From NCBI RefSeq assembly GCF_003014735.1, contig NZ_PYAX01000026.1, positions 1-64,000 on the forward strand: DNA of 64,000 bases, read 5' to 3'. Positions 26,899 through 34,529 of this stretch are shown one piece after another. How positions within the stretch are numbered: position 1 is the stretch's first letter; each line of letters starts with the position of its first letter. The notes under the pieces are model-generated. The model saw only the letters and a list, made by a program, of their open reading frames with translations, was not told the DNA's origin and did no database searches. Position numbers and translations under genes: made by a program. Source of the DNA: Saccharothrix carnea (GTDB lineage: Bacteria > Actinomycetota > Actinomycetes > Mycobacteriales > Pseudonocardiaceae).

Positions 26899-27968
26899 CG
26901 GGTCACCTTCACCATCTGCTGGACGTGCTCGGGCCACTCGACGCCGGTGATCCGCGGCACCGCCCGCACGACCAGGCTCGCCGCGAGGTAGCGCTCGACC
27001 GGCGTCACGTCGCACACCGCCAGCAGCCGGTAGAGCATGTTGGTCCCGAACCGGTAGACGGTGACGGGCCGCTGGTAGTCCGGGTGGTCGAAGTCCACTT
27101 CGCGCAACCTGGCGTGGTAGTCGCTGATCCGGTCGGCGTGGTCGCGGTGCCAGCGCCGGATCGCCTCGTCCTCGCCCATCTCCAGCGCGCGTTCGCCGAG
27201 GTGCGTCGAGTAGGCGGTGGGCAGCTCGCCGCGGTCGAACACCTCCTCGACCACCGCGCGCGTGCCGTCCGTCCACGCCGTCCACGGCGTGACGATCGCG
27301 CCCTCGGCGACACGCCGCACGGTCGCCACCACCTGGTCGGCGTTGCGCTCCCACACCCCGTCGAACCGCCGGCGCAGCACGCCATCGGGATCGCTGTGCA
27401 GCAGGAACCCTTCCAGGTGCGACAGGAACGAGTGGTAGCCGTTCACCAGTCCCGCCGGGAACCGGCTCGCGTGCGCCGTCATCGCGACCATCGCGAGCCG
27501 CACGCGCGACTGGCTGGTGCCGTCCGCGGCCACGGCGCCCCGGACCGCGGGCACACCCAGCCGCAGGCACCGGGCGCGCAGGTCCACCAGCACATCGGAT
27601 CCCAGCAGTTCCCGCAGGACCGTCAGGTCGGTCGGCTCGACGACCACGGTGTTGTCCGGGTGGATCGGCTCGTACGGCGGCGGCACCAGCTCGGCGATCC
27701 CGTTCTGCCGCGACTGCGCCAGCAGCACGGTGTGCGCTATGTCCACTGTGGACGGGTGGGCCGCGAGGTGTGTGCGCAGCCGTGCGGCGACGAGCTCCGC
27801 CGCCTCCTCCGAGCCGAGTCGCACCCGCAGGTGCGGCCCGTGCAACCAGTGCCGCTCCACGTGCCCGGCCGCGCCACCGCGCTCCGCCTCCGCCAGCGCG
27901 GGCAGCACGGCGTCGCGGAGCAACGGCGCCTTCACCGGGTCGTGGTAGTAGCAGACGACGTCGGTCAC
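26895..27968 (-). CDS. Thiopeptide-type LanB-C-like enzyme, probable [4+2] pyridine synthase
   Basis: 357 aa, GTG 27968 overlapping the dehydratase stop (GTGA). It belongs to the thiopeptide-type domain family ('CYYHDPVKAPLLRDAVLPAL', 'HWLHGPHLRVRL', 'YHSFLSHLEGFLLHSDPDG', 'FGTNMLYRLLAVCDVTPVERYL'). Members either eliminate glutamate from glutamylated Ser/Thr or catalyse the formal [4+2] cycloaddition that makes the pyridine of thiopeptides. An elimination-type domain is already present in the fusion at 21058, and the gene order matches lazB-lazC, so pyridine synthase is the better guess. A homologue occurs at 47935-49056. Confidence 0.75.
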   Translation of the reverse strand: MTDVVCYYHDPVKAPLLRDAVLPALAEAERGGAAGHVERHWLHGPHLRVRLGSEEAAELVAARLRTHLAAHPSTVDIAHTVLLAQSRQNGIAELVPPPYEPIHPDNTVVVEPTDLTVLRELLGSDVLVDLRARCLRLGVPAVRGAVAADGTSQSRVRLAMVAMTAHASRFPAGLVNGYHSFLSHLEGFLLHSDPDGVLRRRFDGVWERNADQVVATVRRVAEGAIVTPWTAWTDGTRAVVEEVFDRGELPTAYSTHLGERALEMGEDEAIRRWHRDHADRISDYHARLREVDFDHPDYQRPVTVYRFGTNMLYRLLAVCDVTPVERYLAASLVVRAVPRITGVEWPEHVQQMVKVTR

Positions 27969-30367
27969 GATGCCCTCCAGTACGTTTCCGCGATCAGTTC
28001 GACCACCCGGCCGCCGGCGCCGGGCACGGGCAGCGCCTCGGTCAGCCGCACGCCGTCGGGGAACCGCGCCAGCAGACGCGGCAGGCAGCGCAGGTGCAAC
28101 GGGTCGCCCAAGTCGACGTACTGCGGCTTGCCCGCGGTGAGCGCCCGTTGGTAGGCGTCGACCGACACCGGACCCCGGTCCGGCCCGACGAAGACGTGCT
28201 CCGGCAGCCCGTGCCGGGCCCGCAACCGCGCCACGTCGAGCCCCGCCCGTTCCTCCGCGCCGACCTCGGGCGGCACGGCGAAGTCCCAGGAACGGCGCGC
28301 CAGCACGATGTCCCCGTACGTCAGCCGCCCCTGGGAGGTCACCTCGCCGTCCGCGGTGGCGGTGCGCAGCCGGTCGAGGTCCACCCACCCGCAGGCGAGG
28401 TCGGAGTACAGCGCCACCTGCCGGTCCGGCAACGCCAACGGGATCAGGAAACCCAGATACAGCACGTCGAGCGGGACACCGCCGTGCGTCACGCGCACCT
28501 CGTCGGTCACCGGGTCGTGCCGCACGTCCAGCTCGTCGGCCGCCAGGTCGGCCCACCGGGCGTCCTCGCCGACCTCCCGCGCGCCGAGCAACGGGTGGAG
28601 GTTGGCGTTGAAGCCCTGGACCGGCCGGAACTGCACCGGATCCGTGGTGTGGCGGCGCACCTGGCGGGTCACCGCGTCCCGCGCGCCGGGCAGCAGGTCC
28701 AGGAACCGGCTGGTGAACTTGCCGAACCCGGCGTACACGCGGTTGACCACGAGCCGCCCGTCGTGCGTCGGCTGGGCGAAGAAGCCGTACGAGCCGGTGC
28801 GGCGGGTCGCCCACGCGGGCAGCAGATCGGCGGCGGACGCCAGCACGTCGTCGGTCACCACGCCGTCGCGCACCTGCCCGGCGAGCTTGTCGCGGGTCTC
28901 GACCACCGCGCGGACGTCGGGATCGTCCACGCGGTCGGTGTCCATGGAGTCCTGCCACGCTTGGGACAGCGGCCCGGAGCAGTCGGCGAGCGTGGCGACA
29001 CCGCCCACGCCGAACCGCTCGACGAACCTGGTCCGGATCAGCCGGCGCAGCAGCACGTGCTGGTCGAACGCCACCAGCAACGGCGTGAGGCGGGTCAAGG
29101 CGGGCACGGCACCCGGCGGCACGGGCACCGGCTCGGGCAGCACCACGTCCTCGACCACCGGGGTCACGCCGGTCAGGTCCGCGCCGACCCGCTCACCGAG
29201 GTCACGCCACCCGGCGGAGAGCCGCGCGAGGACGGCGGCACGGGTGGGCGGGTCCGCGGTGGCGAACGAGGCGGTGGTCGTGGCGAGCTCCCGCAACCGG
29301 CGGGCGGTGTCACCGTCTGTCGGCGCGAGCCAGGAGGCCAGCGAGCCCACCGCGTCCGGGTCCTGCGGGTGGATCGGGGACACCGGCACCAGCAGGCCCA
29401 GTTCCCGGGTCTTGGCCACGAACGGCGCCGCGCCCTCCGGCTTGCCCAGCTTCGCCGCCAACGCCGCCACGATCCGGTCCGGTGCCAGCCCGTCCGGCCC
29501 GGCGGCCCGCAGCACCTCGACGACGAACCGCAGCGGCCGTGTCGCCGCGACGTCCACCTCTTCCTCCCGCACCACCGCGGCCCGGCCGACACCTCCGACC
29601 GGCACGTCCCGGCGGAACAGCAAGCGCCCGTCCCGTTCCCGCAACCCCGGCGCGAGGCGGTGCGGCAGCGCGGGACCCAGGGCGTCGACCAACCGCGTCA
29701 CCAGCAGCCGGTGCACCGCCGGGTGCGACACCGGCTCGGCCGCCGGCCACGGCCCGTCACCCCACGCGCCCCAGCCGACGTGCGTGTACCAGGACAGGGG
29801 ACTGGTCTTGGCGGTCGCCCGCAACGCGTACCGGAGCACGGTCGGTTCCGCCTTGCGCGCCTTGCGGTCCGGCTCACCCCGGCCGCGCGCGGTGCGGTCC
29901 ACGCCGTGCAACAGGTCCGGGCCGGTCAGCACGCTCGCCCGGCGCAGCGCGTCGGTCGCGCACACCTCCGCGAGCCACCGGCGCGCGGCGGCCAGGTCGT
30001 GCGGCCACGCCGCCAGCACCGCGTCCACCGCCCGTGCCCGTTCCTCGTGCGCCGCCAACCACCGCGCCAGCAACGGCACCCGTTCGGGCAAGCCGCCGAA
30101 GTCTCCGGGACGCGGCGGCCGACCGTTGTGCACGTCACGGCGCAGCGGCAGCACGACCCTGTGGTGGAACGCGGGGGAGTGGCCGCCCGCGCTGTCGTGC
30201 AGGGCGTCGGCGAGGTCGGGTGCCAGCGCGGCGATCCGGGCCTCGGCCGCGACCACGGCGTCCAGCCCGGTCCGCACGCCCGAGGGTGCCGGCCGGGGGT
30301 GCGCCAGCGCGGCCACCCGGACCAGCGCGTACGGCGCGAGTTCGGTGGTGATGCGGTCACTGGCCAT
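27965..30367 (-). CDS. Lantibiotic dehydratase N-terminal protein (tRNA-Glu-dependent glutamylation)
   Basis: 800 aa, the size of stand-alone LanB N-terminal proteins (TbtB/LazB). Family features: 'FHHRVVLPLRRDVHNGRPPRP', 'LRYALRATAKTSPLSWYTHVGWG', 'GSYGFFAQPTHDGRLVVNRVYAGFGKFTSRFLDLLP', 'FNANLHPLLGAREVGED' and 'SQGRLTYGDIVLARRSWDF'. Such enzymes transfer glutamate from Glu-tRNA to Ser/Thr of the core peptide; a separate domain then eliminates it to give Dha/Dhb. ATG 30367 is the first enzyme start of the operon, 63 bp after the precursor stop and just past a strong stem-loop. Its stop overlaps the next start (GTGA). Confidence 0.9.
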   Translation of the reverse strand: MASDRITTELAPYALVRVAALAHPRPAPSGVRTGLDAVVAAEARIAALAPDLADALHDSAGGHSPAFHHRVVLPLRRDVHNGRPPRPGDFGGLPERVPLLARWLAAHEERARAVDAVLAAWPHDLAAARRWLAEVCATDALRRASVLTGPDLLHGVDRTARGRGEPDRKARKAEPTVLRYALRATAKTSPLSWYTHVGWGAWGDGPWPAAEPVSHPAVHRLLVTRLVDALGPALPHRLAPGLRERDGRLLFRRDVPVGGVGRAAVVREEEVDVAATRPLRFVVEVLRAAGPDGLAPDRIVAALAAKLGKPEGAAPFVAKTRELGLLVPVSPIHPQDPDAVGSLASWLAPTDGDTARRLRELATTTASFATADPPTRAAVLARLSAGWRDLGERVGADLTGVTPVVEDVVLPEPVPVPPGAVPALTRLTPLLVAFDQHVLLRRLIRTRFVERFGVGGVATLADCSGPLSQAWQDSMDTDRVDDPDVRAVVETRDKLAGQVRDGVVTDDVLASAADLLPAWATRRTGSYGFFAQPTHDGRLVVNRVYAGFGKFTSRFLDLLPGARDAVTRQVRRHTTDPVQFRPVQGFNANLHPLLGAREVGEDARWADLAADELDVRHDPVTDEVRVTHGGVPLDVLYLGFLIPLALPDRQVALYSDLACGWVDLDRLRTATADGEVTSQGRLTYGDIVLARRSWDFAVPPEVGAEERAGLDVARLRARHGLPEHVFVGPDRGPVSVDAYQRALTAGKPQYVDLGDPLHLRCLPRLLARFPDGVRLTEALPVPGAGGRVVELIAETYWRAS

Positions 30368-30387
30368 CCGGTGCTCCCGTGGTGTGG

Positions 30388-30419
30388 GCCGGGAGCGCCC
30401 ACGCGTGGACGCTCCCGGC
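30388..30419 (-). terminator. Stem-loop between precursor and dehydratase genes (attenuator-like)
   Basis: GCCGGGAGCG (30388-30397) pairs perfectly with CGCTCCCGGC (30410-30419). It lies between the precursor stop (30431) and the dehydratase start (30367). RiPP operons often have such a partial terminator or RNA-stabilising hairpin after the precursor, so that precursor mRNA exceeds enzyme mRNA. Confidence 0.65.
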
Positions 30420-30430
30420 TCCGGTCGGAC

Positions 30431-30601
30431 TCAGCCCAGGGTCGTCGGCAGCTGCGGCTGCTGGCAGCAACAGCACGAGGTGCCGCTGCACGAGCACGCC
30501 GCCGCCGAGGCGCCGGTCTCCGGCAGCGCCACCGCGTCACGCATCGCGGTCACGGCCAGGTCGCCCAGGTCGAGTTCCGAGTCGTCGAAGGTCAGGTCCA
30601 T
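30431..30601 (-). CDS. Thiopeptide precursor peptide, lactazole-like
   Basis: 56 aa. The acidic leader (about residues 1-31, 'MDLTFDDSELDLGDLAVTAM' then 'RDAVALPETGA') strongly resembles the LazA leader end, which as recalled reads '..RDTVALPENGAS'. The core begins at Ser32: SAAACSCSGTSCCCC, then a Q-Q-P-Q-L-P-T-T-L-G tail. By alignment to lactazole, Ser32 (core 1) and Ser42 (core 11, followed by Cys43) are the likely [4+2] partners. Cys36/38 would be in-ring thiazoles, and Cys43-46 would give up to four consecutive thiazoles. ATG 30601 is preceded by GGAAGGA about 9 bp upstream. The gene is first in the operon with the six modifying-enzyme genes. Confidence 0.88.
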   Translation of the reverse strand: MDLTFDDSELDLGDLAVTAMRDAVALPETGASAAACSCSGTSCCCCQQPQLPTTLG

Positions 30602-30936
30602 CGGGTCACGTCCTTCCTGCTCCAGTGCGGCGGCACCGGGATCGGCGCGCCGCGTCGGGTGGTGCCGCCGGCCCGCCCGGGATCGGCACCGACCCGTCGC
30701 GGCGACCGGCGACCCGCGACGCGCTCGGCGTTGCGGATCCCCGAATCGGGATGCGGCGGGACCATCGGGTGCCTCCCCGCGGTGCGGGTGGCGAACCGCA
30801 CGCTCTCACCTGCCGGTATACGTCCGGTATGCGTTGCGCCGTCCGGTGGTTCGCGGCGTTCGGCGTACCGCCGGGCACTTCTGGCCTCGACATACCGTGG
30901 GCGGTGACCGAGGGGTTCGAGGTGGGGAGATCCGGG
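30602..30936. other. Divergent promoter region between precursor and SARP genes
   Basis: 335 bp without a convincing gene. It must hold the promoters for the thiopeptide operon (minus) and for the SARP gene (plus). It contains the heptamer repeats at 30813-30830 and a TACCGT (-10-like) at 30893-30898 on the plus strand, 5 bp before GTG 30904. The minus-strand open frame 30592-30801 has no homology signature and is not called. Confidence 0.6.
30813..30830. promoter_or_regulatory. Direct heptamer repeat, probable SARP binding site
   Basis: CCGGTAT occurs at 30813-30819 and again at 30824-30830, a period of exactly 11 bp (one helical turn). This is the hallmark of SARP/OmpR-type activator sites. 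It sits upstream of the precursor gene and beside the SARP gene, so the SARP is the obvious candidate ligand. No clear -10 element was found at the expected 8 bp downstream on the minus strand. Confidence 0.55.
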
Positions 30937-31722
30937 GTGTCGATCCGTTCGACGTCGCTGGTGCAGCGGGAAGTCGACATCCGACTGTTGGGCGGGCCCG
31001 CCGTGAGCGGGCCGAGGGCGACCGACGTGGTGCCCGGAGGGGTGAAGTCGCGGACGTTGCTGGCCGCGCTGGCACTGGACGCCGGTTCGGCCGTGTCCAT
31101 CGAACGCCTGATGGACTACCTGTGGGAGCGCGAGCCACCGCGCAGCGCGCTCAAGAACCTCCAGCTGTACGCGTCACGCCTGCGCCGTTGCCTGGACGCG
31201 GCGAACACCGGCTTCTCCCGCCTGCTGGTCCACGTCGGCCACGGCTACCGGCTGGACGTGCCCGCGCAGGCCGTGGACGTGTTGCGCGCGGGCGGTTCGC
31301 TGCGCGACGGCGTGGCGGCGCTGCGCCGGGGCGAGCCGCGGTACGCCGTCGTCGCGTTGACCGAGGCGCTGTCGGGGTGGCCGGTCGACGGCCTGGCCGG
31401 GCTGGTGCCGTCGGGTCCGGCCACTGCGGCGGCGGCGTTGTGGCGGGAACGCCGGATCACCGCCGTGGAGCACCTCGCGACGGCGAAGGTCGAGCTGGGC
31501 GCGTGGGAGGAGGCGGCGGACCTCCTGGCGTCGCACGCGTCCGCCCACCCGACCCGTGAACCGTCGCAGGTGCTGCTGATGCGCGCGTTGGCGCACCTGG
31601 GTGACCGGGTGGGCGCGATCGCCGTCTACCGCAGGCTGTGGCGGGTGCTGGACGCGGACCTGGGCATCCGGCCCGGTGGCGAAGCGCGTGCGGTGTTCGA
31701 GGGGTTGCTGGGCAACGCCTAG
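30937..31722 (+). CDS. SARP-family transcriptional activator (BTAD)
   Basis: About 261 aa. The N-terminal OmpR-type winged HTH ('VDIRLLGGPAVSG...VKSRTLLAALALDAGSAVSIERLMDYLWEREPPRSALKNLQLYASRLRR') is followed by a bacterial transcriptional activation domain ('RRITAVEHLATAKVELGAWEEAADLLASHASAHPTREPSQVLLMRALAHLGDRVGAIAVYRRLWRVL'). GTG 30937 has GGGGAG 7 bp upstream; GTG 30904 behind a TACCGT -10 is a leaderless alternative. It is divergent from the thiopeptide operon with a matching repeat in between, so it is most likely the cluster-specific activator. Its stop overlaps the convergent ROK gene stop. Confidence 0.85.
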   Translation: MSIRSTSLVQREVDIRLLGGPAVSGPRATDVVPGGVKSRTLLAALALDAGSAVSIERLMDYLWEREPPRSALKNLQLYASRLRRCLDAANTGFSRLLVHVGHGYRLDVPAQAVDVLRAGGSLRDGVAALRRGEPRYAVVALTEALSGWPVDGLAGLVPSGPATAAAALWRERRITAVEHLATAKVELGAWEEAADLLASHASAHPTREPSQVLLMRALAHLGDRVGAIAVYRRLWRVLDADLGIRPGGEARAVFEGLLGNA

Positions 31723-32885
31723 CGCCGCCGGTCGAGTTGCGGCCGCTCGGAGATGGCGCCGGTGATCGTGGCCTTGATCGCGAGCGCGGCGCCGGACCGG
31801 GCCCACTCGGTGAAGTCGAACGGCCGCGCGTCGAGGTCGATCAGGTCGGGGTCGTCCTCGTAGGTGTCCTCGATGCCGTCGTGCACGAGTTCGGACGACA
31901 CCTCGTACAGCGGCAGGCCCTCGCCGGTCAGCAGGACCTTCTGCGGGTCGATGACGTTGGCGACGGTGCCGATGAGGACACCGAGCGCGTAACCGGCCTC
32001 GGCGAACACCTGCCCGGCCTCCCGGTCGCCCGCGCGGACCCGGTCCAGGGCCTCCTCGTAGGTCGGCCGCCCCGCCAACCGCCGCAGCATCACCTGCGTC
32101 ATCAGGTAGCTGGAGATGCAGCCGCGCCGCCCGCAGCCGCACTGCGGGCCCTTGGCGTCGACCAGCGTGTGGCTGAAGTGCGGCGGCAGCCCGTGCGAGC
32201 CCGCGACCAGCCGCCCGTCCACGATCAGCCCGGTGCCGACGCCCGCGCCGACGGTGATCACTGCCAGCGACCTCAGGCCCGCGCCCGGGCCGAACCAGTG
32301 CTGTGCCGCGGTCAGCGCCTGCACGTCGTTGTCGACCGCGGTGGGCACGCCGGTCGCCCGCGTCACCGCCGCCTTGAGCGGCACGTCGGTCCAGCGCAGG
32401 AACTCGTCCCACGCGACCAGGCCGTCGAGCACGACACCGCCCAGCGTCACCCCGATGCCCGTGACGCCGGGGAACCGCCGGGCGACGTCGGCGATCTGGG
32501 CGACGACTTCCTCCGGTGCACAGGAGCGCAGCGGCTCCTCGGCCGCCGCGACGGGGGTGGCGGTCAGGTCGGTGACCGCGGCGAAGAGCCGTTCGGGGGT
32601 CAGCTTCACGCCGAGGAACCGGTGGGCCGCGCCACGCACGTGCAGCATCTCCGATGGGCGGCCGGCCGAGGAACGCGGTCTGGTGTCGCCTTCGACCAGC
32701 AATCCCCGCTGCACCAACGCCTTGGCCACGCGGGTCAGGGTCGGCCGGGACAGCCGCAGGCGGCCGGCGATCTCGGCCCGGGACAGCGGACCGTGGATCA
32801 GCACCTCCAGCAGGACGTCGCGCGGTACCTCGCTCAGCTTCGGCCAGGAGGAGGTGGCGACACCGGTGTCCGCTTCGGAGATCAC
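31719..32885 (-). CDS. ROK-family transcriptional regulator
   Basis: About 388 aa. N-terminal winged HTH ('VPRDVLLEVLIHGPLSRAEIAGRLRLSRPTLTRVAKALVQRGLLVEG') and a ROK sugar-kinase-like domain with 'DNDVQALTAAQHWFG', 'VGAGVGTGLIVDGRLVAGSHGLPP' and the Cys-rich ROK signature 'CGCGRRGCISSYL'. GTG 32885 is chosen because a TATGTT -10 (32892-32897, minus strand) ends 6 bp upstream, giving a leaderless transcript. A CebR-like box overlaps the -35 position, implying repression or autoregulation. It is divergent from the secreted mannanase, which suggests control of polysaccharide use. The sugar ligand is unknown. Confidence 0.85.
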   Translation of the reverse strand: MISEADTGVATSSWPKLSEVPRDVLLEVLIHGPLSRAEIAGRLRLSRPTLTRVAKALVQRGLLVEGDTRPRSSAGRPSEMLHVRGAAHRFLGVKLTPERLFAAVTDLTATPVAAAEEPLRSCAPEEVVAQIADVARRFPGVTGIGVTLGGVVLDGLVAWDEFLRWTDVPLKAAVTRATGVPTAVDNDVQALTAAQHWFGPGAGLRSLAVITVGAGVGTGLIVDGRLVAGSHGLPPHFSHTLVDAKGPQCGCGRRGCISSYLMTQVMLRRLAGRPTYEEALDRVRAGDREAGQVFAEAGYALGVLIGTVANVIDPQKVLLTGEGLPLYEVSSELVHDGIEDTYEDDPDLIDLDARPFDFTEWARSGAALAIKATITGAISERPQLDRRR

Positions 32886-32891
32886 GGCTCG

Positions 32892-32920
32892 AACATAGCG
32901 GCGTTCTGGGATCGCTCCCA
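32892..32920 (-). promoter_or_regulatory. ROK gene promoter with CebR/CelR-like box
   Basis: On the minus strand, TATGTT (32897-32892) serves as -10 for the leaderless ROK gene. TGGGATCGCTCCCA (32907-32920) covers the -35 region. It differs at one base from the known CebR/CelR operator TGGGAGCGCTCCCA, so binding would block RNA polymerase. Confidence 0.65.
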
Positions 32921-32971
32921 GTCCTAGGCCCATCGGAGGATTACCCACTGCAATGTTGCGCAACTCGGATC

Positions 32972-33000
32972 TTGACGGCCGGGGGCCTCGACCGTAGCGT
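32972..33000 (+). promoter_or_regulatory. Sigma-70-type promoter for the mannanase gene
   Basis: TTGACG (32972-32977), a 17-bp spacer, and TAGCGT (32995-33000) make a canonical HrdB/SigA-type promoter on the plus strand. Transcription from about 33007 would give a 120-nt leader that contains the operator at 33068-33081. Confidence 0.6.
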
Positions 33001-33067
33001 AACCCATAAGTTCCATTCGGAAACTAATACCGGTCGCATCGTGGGCGTCACTGTGCGACAGCATTAC

Positions 33068-33081
33068 TGGGAGCGTTCCCA
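33068..33081. promoter_or_regulatory. CebR/CelR-like operator upstream of mannanase
   Basis: TGGGAGCGTTCCCA differs by one base from the CebR/CelR consensus TGGGAGCGCTCCCA. It lies 47 bp before the mannanase start, downstream of the predicted promoter, where a LacI-family repressor could act as a roadblock. A second box at 32907-32920 flanks the divergent ROK gene. Confidence 0.65.
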
Positions 33082-33127
33082 GAGCTGGAGCGGGCCGAAT
33101 CTCGACTCAACGAGGTGTCGAAGAGCC

Positions 33128-34462
33128 ATGAGAAGCAGAATCGCCATGATCAGCGCCGCGCTGCTCGTCGTCGCGGGCTTCGGGCTGACGGTCCTGCCGC
33201 AGGCACAGGCGGCGGTGGGGCTGCACGTCAGCGGTACCAGGATCGTCGAGGCCAACGGGCAGCCGTTCACCATGCGGGGCGTCAACCACCCGCACGTCTG
33301 GTACACCGGCCGGACGAGCTCGTTCGCCGACATCAAGGCGACGGGCGCGAACACCGTGCGGGTGGTGCTGGGCACCGGCAAGCGGTGGGGGCCGTCCGAC
33401 GACGTGCCCGCCGTGATCGACCTGTGCAAGCGCAACCGGATGATCTGCGTGCTGGAGGTGCACGACACCACCGGCTACGGCGAGGAGGCCGCCGCCGCGT
33501 CGCTGGACGAGGCCGCCGACTACTGGATCAGCCGGAAGGGCGCCCTGGTCGGCCAGGAGGACTACGTCGTCATCAACATCGGCAACGAGCCGATCGGCAA
33601 CGTCGACGCCGCCCAGTGGACCGATGCCACCGCCAACGCCATCAAGAAGTTGCGCGCCAACGGCTTCCAGCACCTGCTGATGGTCGACGCGCCGAACTGG
33701 GGCCAGGACTGGCAGCACGTCATGCGGGACAACGCCAAGGCGGTCCTCGACGCCGACAGCGCACGCAACACCGTGCTGTCCATCCACATGTACTCCGTCT
33801 ACAACACCGCCTCCAGCATCACCGACTACCTCGACCGCGTCCAGGCCAAGGGCTGGCCGCTGGTCATCGGCGAGTTCGGGTGGCGGTTCGCGCCGAACGA
33901 GGTGGACGACGAGACGATCGTGCGCGAGGCGCAGGCCCGCGGCCTGGGCTACCTGGCCTGGTCGTGGAGCGGCAACTCCGACCCGATCCTGGACATGGTC
34001 GCCGAGTTCGACCCGGCCCGGCTCACCACCTGGGGGCAGCGGATCGTCAACGGCCCCAACGGGATCAAGGCCACCGCCAAGGAAGCCACCATCTTCGGCG
34101 GCACCACCACGACCACCACCACGTCCACGACGACCACCACCACCACGACTCCCGGCGGTGGACTCGCCTGCACCGCCAGGTACACGGTCGTCCACCAGTG
34201 GCCGGGCGGTTTCCAGGGCGAGGTCCGGGTCACCGCCGGCAGCGCGCCGATCAAGGGCTGGACGGTCGGGTGGACGTTCGCCGACGGGCAGACCATCACC
34301 AACGCCTGGAACGCCGCGGTCACCAGCAGCGGATCGGCTGTGACGGCCCGCAACGCCAACTACAACGGCACCCTCTCCGCCGGGGCGAGCGCCACGTTCG
34401 GGTTCACGGCCACGTCGCGCGGCGCCAACACCGCGCCGATGGCGTCCTGCACCGCGAGCTGA
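33128..34462 (+). CDS. Secreted GH5 (subfamily 8-like) beta-mannanase with CBM2
   Basis: 444 aa. A Sec signal peptide (residues 1-28, cleavage after 'AQA') precedes a GH5 catalytic domain to about 324. 'MRGVNHPHVWYTGRTSSFADIKATGANTVRVVL' and 'VINIGNEPIGN' contain the acid/base Glu154; 'PLVIGEFGWRF' contains the nucleophile Glu249. The pattern resembles bacterial GH5_8 mannanases more than cellulases. A Thr-only linker (about 326-341, coded by an ACC/ACG repeat) leads to a CBM2 cellulose-binding domain ('CTARYTVVHQWPGGFQGEVRVTAG...WTVGWTF', terminal Cys). It would cleave mannan at the plant cell wall. The divergent ROK regulator and the flanking CebR-like boxes suggest induction by cello- or manno-oligosaccharides. 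The ATG at 33128 has only a weak SD (GAAGAG). Confidence 0.9.
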   Translation: MRSRIAMISAALLVVAGFGLTVLPQAQAAVGLHVSGTRIVEANGQPFTMRGVNHPHVWYTGRTSSFADIKATGANTVRVVLGTGKRWGPSDDVPAVIDLCKRNRMICVLEVHDTTGYGEEAAAASLDEAADYWISRKGALVGQEDYVVINIGNEPIGNVDAAQWTDATANAIKKLRANGFQHLLMVDAPNWGQDWQHVMRDNAKAVLDADSARNTVLSIHMYSVYNTASSITDYLDRVQAKGWPLVIGEFGWRFAPNEVDDETIVREAQARGLGYLAWSWSGNSDPILDMVAEFDPARLTTWGQRIVNGPNGIKATAKEATIFGGTTTTTTTSTTTTTTTTPGGGLACTARYTVVHQWPGGFQGEVRVTAGSAPIKGWTVGWTFADGQTITNAWNAAVTSSGSAVTARNANYNGTLSAGASATFGFTATSRGANTAPMASCTAS

Positions 34463-34492
34463 CCGGAACCGCCGCTGCGCGGACCGGTCCCA

Positions 34493-34526
34493 CCGGTGCG
34501 CGGACGTGCCGGCGTCCGCGCACCGG
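34493..34526. terminator. Bidirectional terminator
   Basis: A perfect 14-bp inverted repeat, CCGGTGCGCGGACG (34493-34506) and CGTCCGCGCACCGG (34513-34526), with a 6-nt loop. It sits between the convergent mannanase (stop 34462) and NYN gene (stop 34530). Confidence 0.8.
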
Positions 34527-34529
34527 CGG

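Noticed and set aside
30592-30801. 69-codon minus-strand frame overlapping the precursor start region
   Set aside because: It overlaps the precursor start in another frame, is Arg/Pro-rich and lies in the promoter region; no motif supports it.
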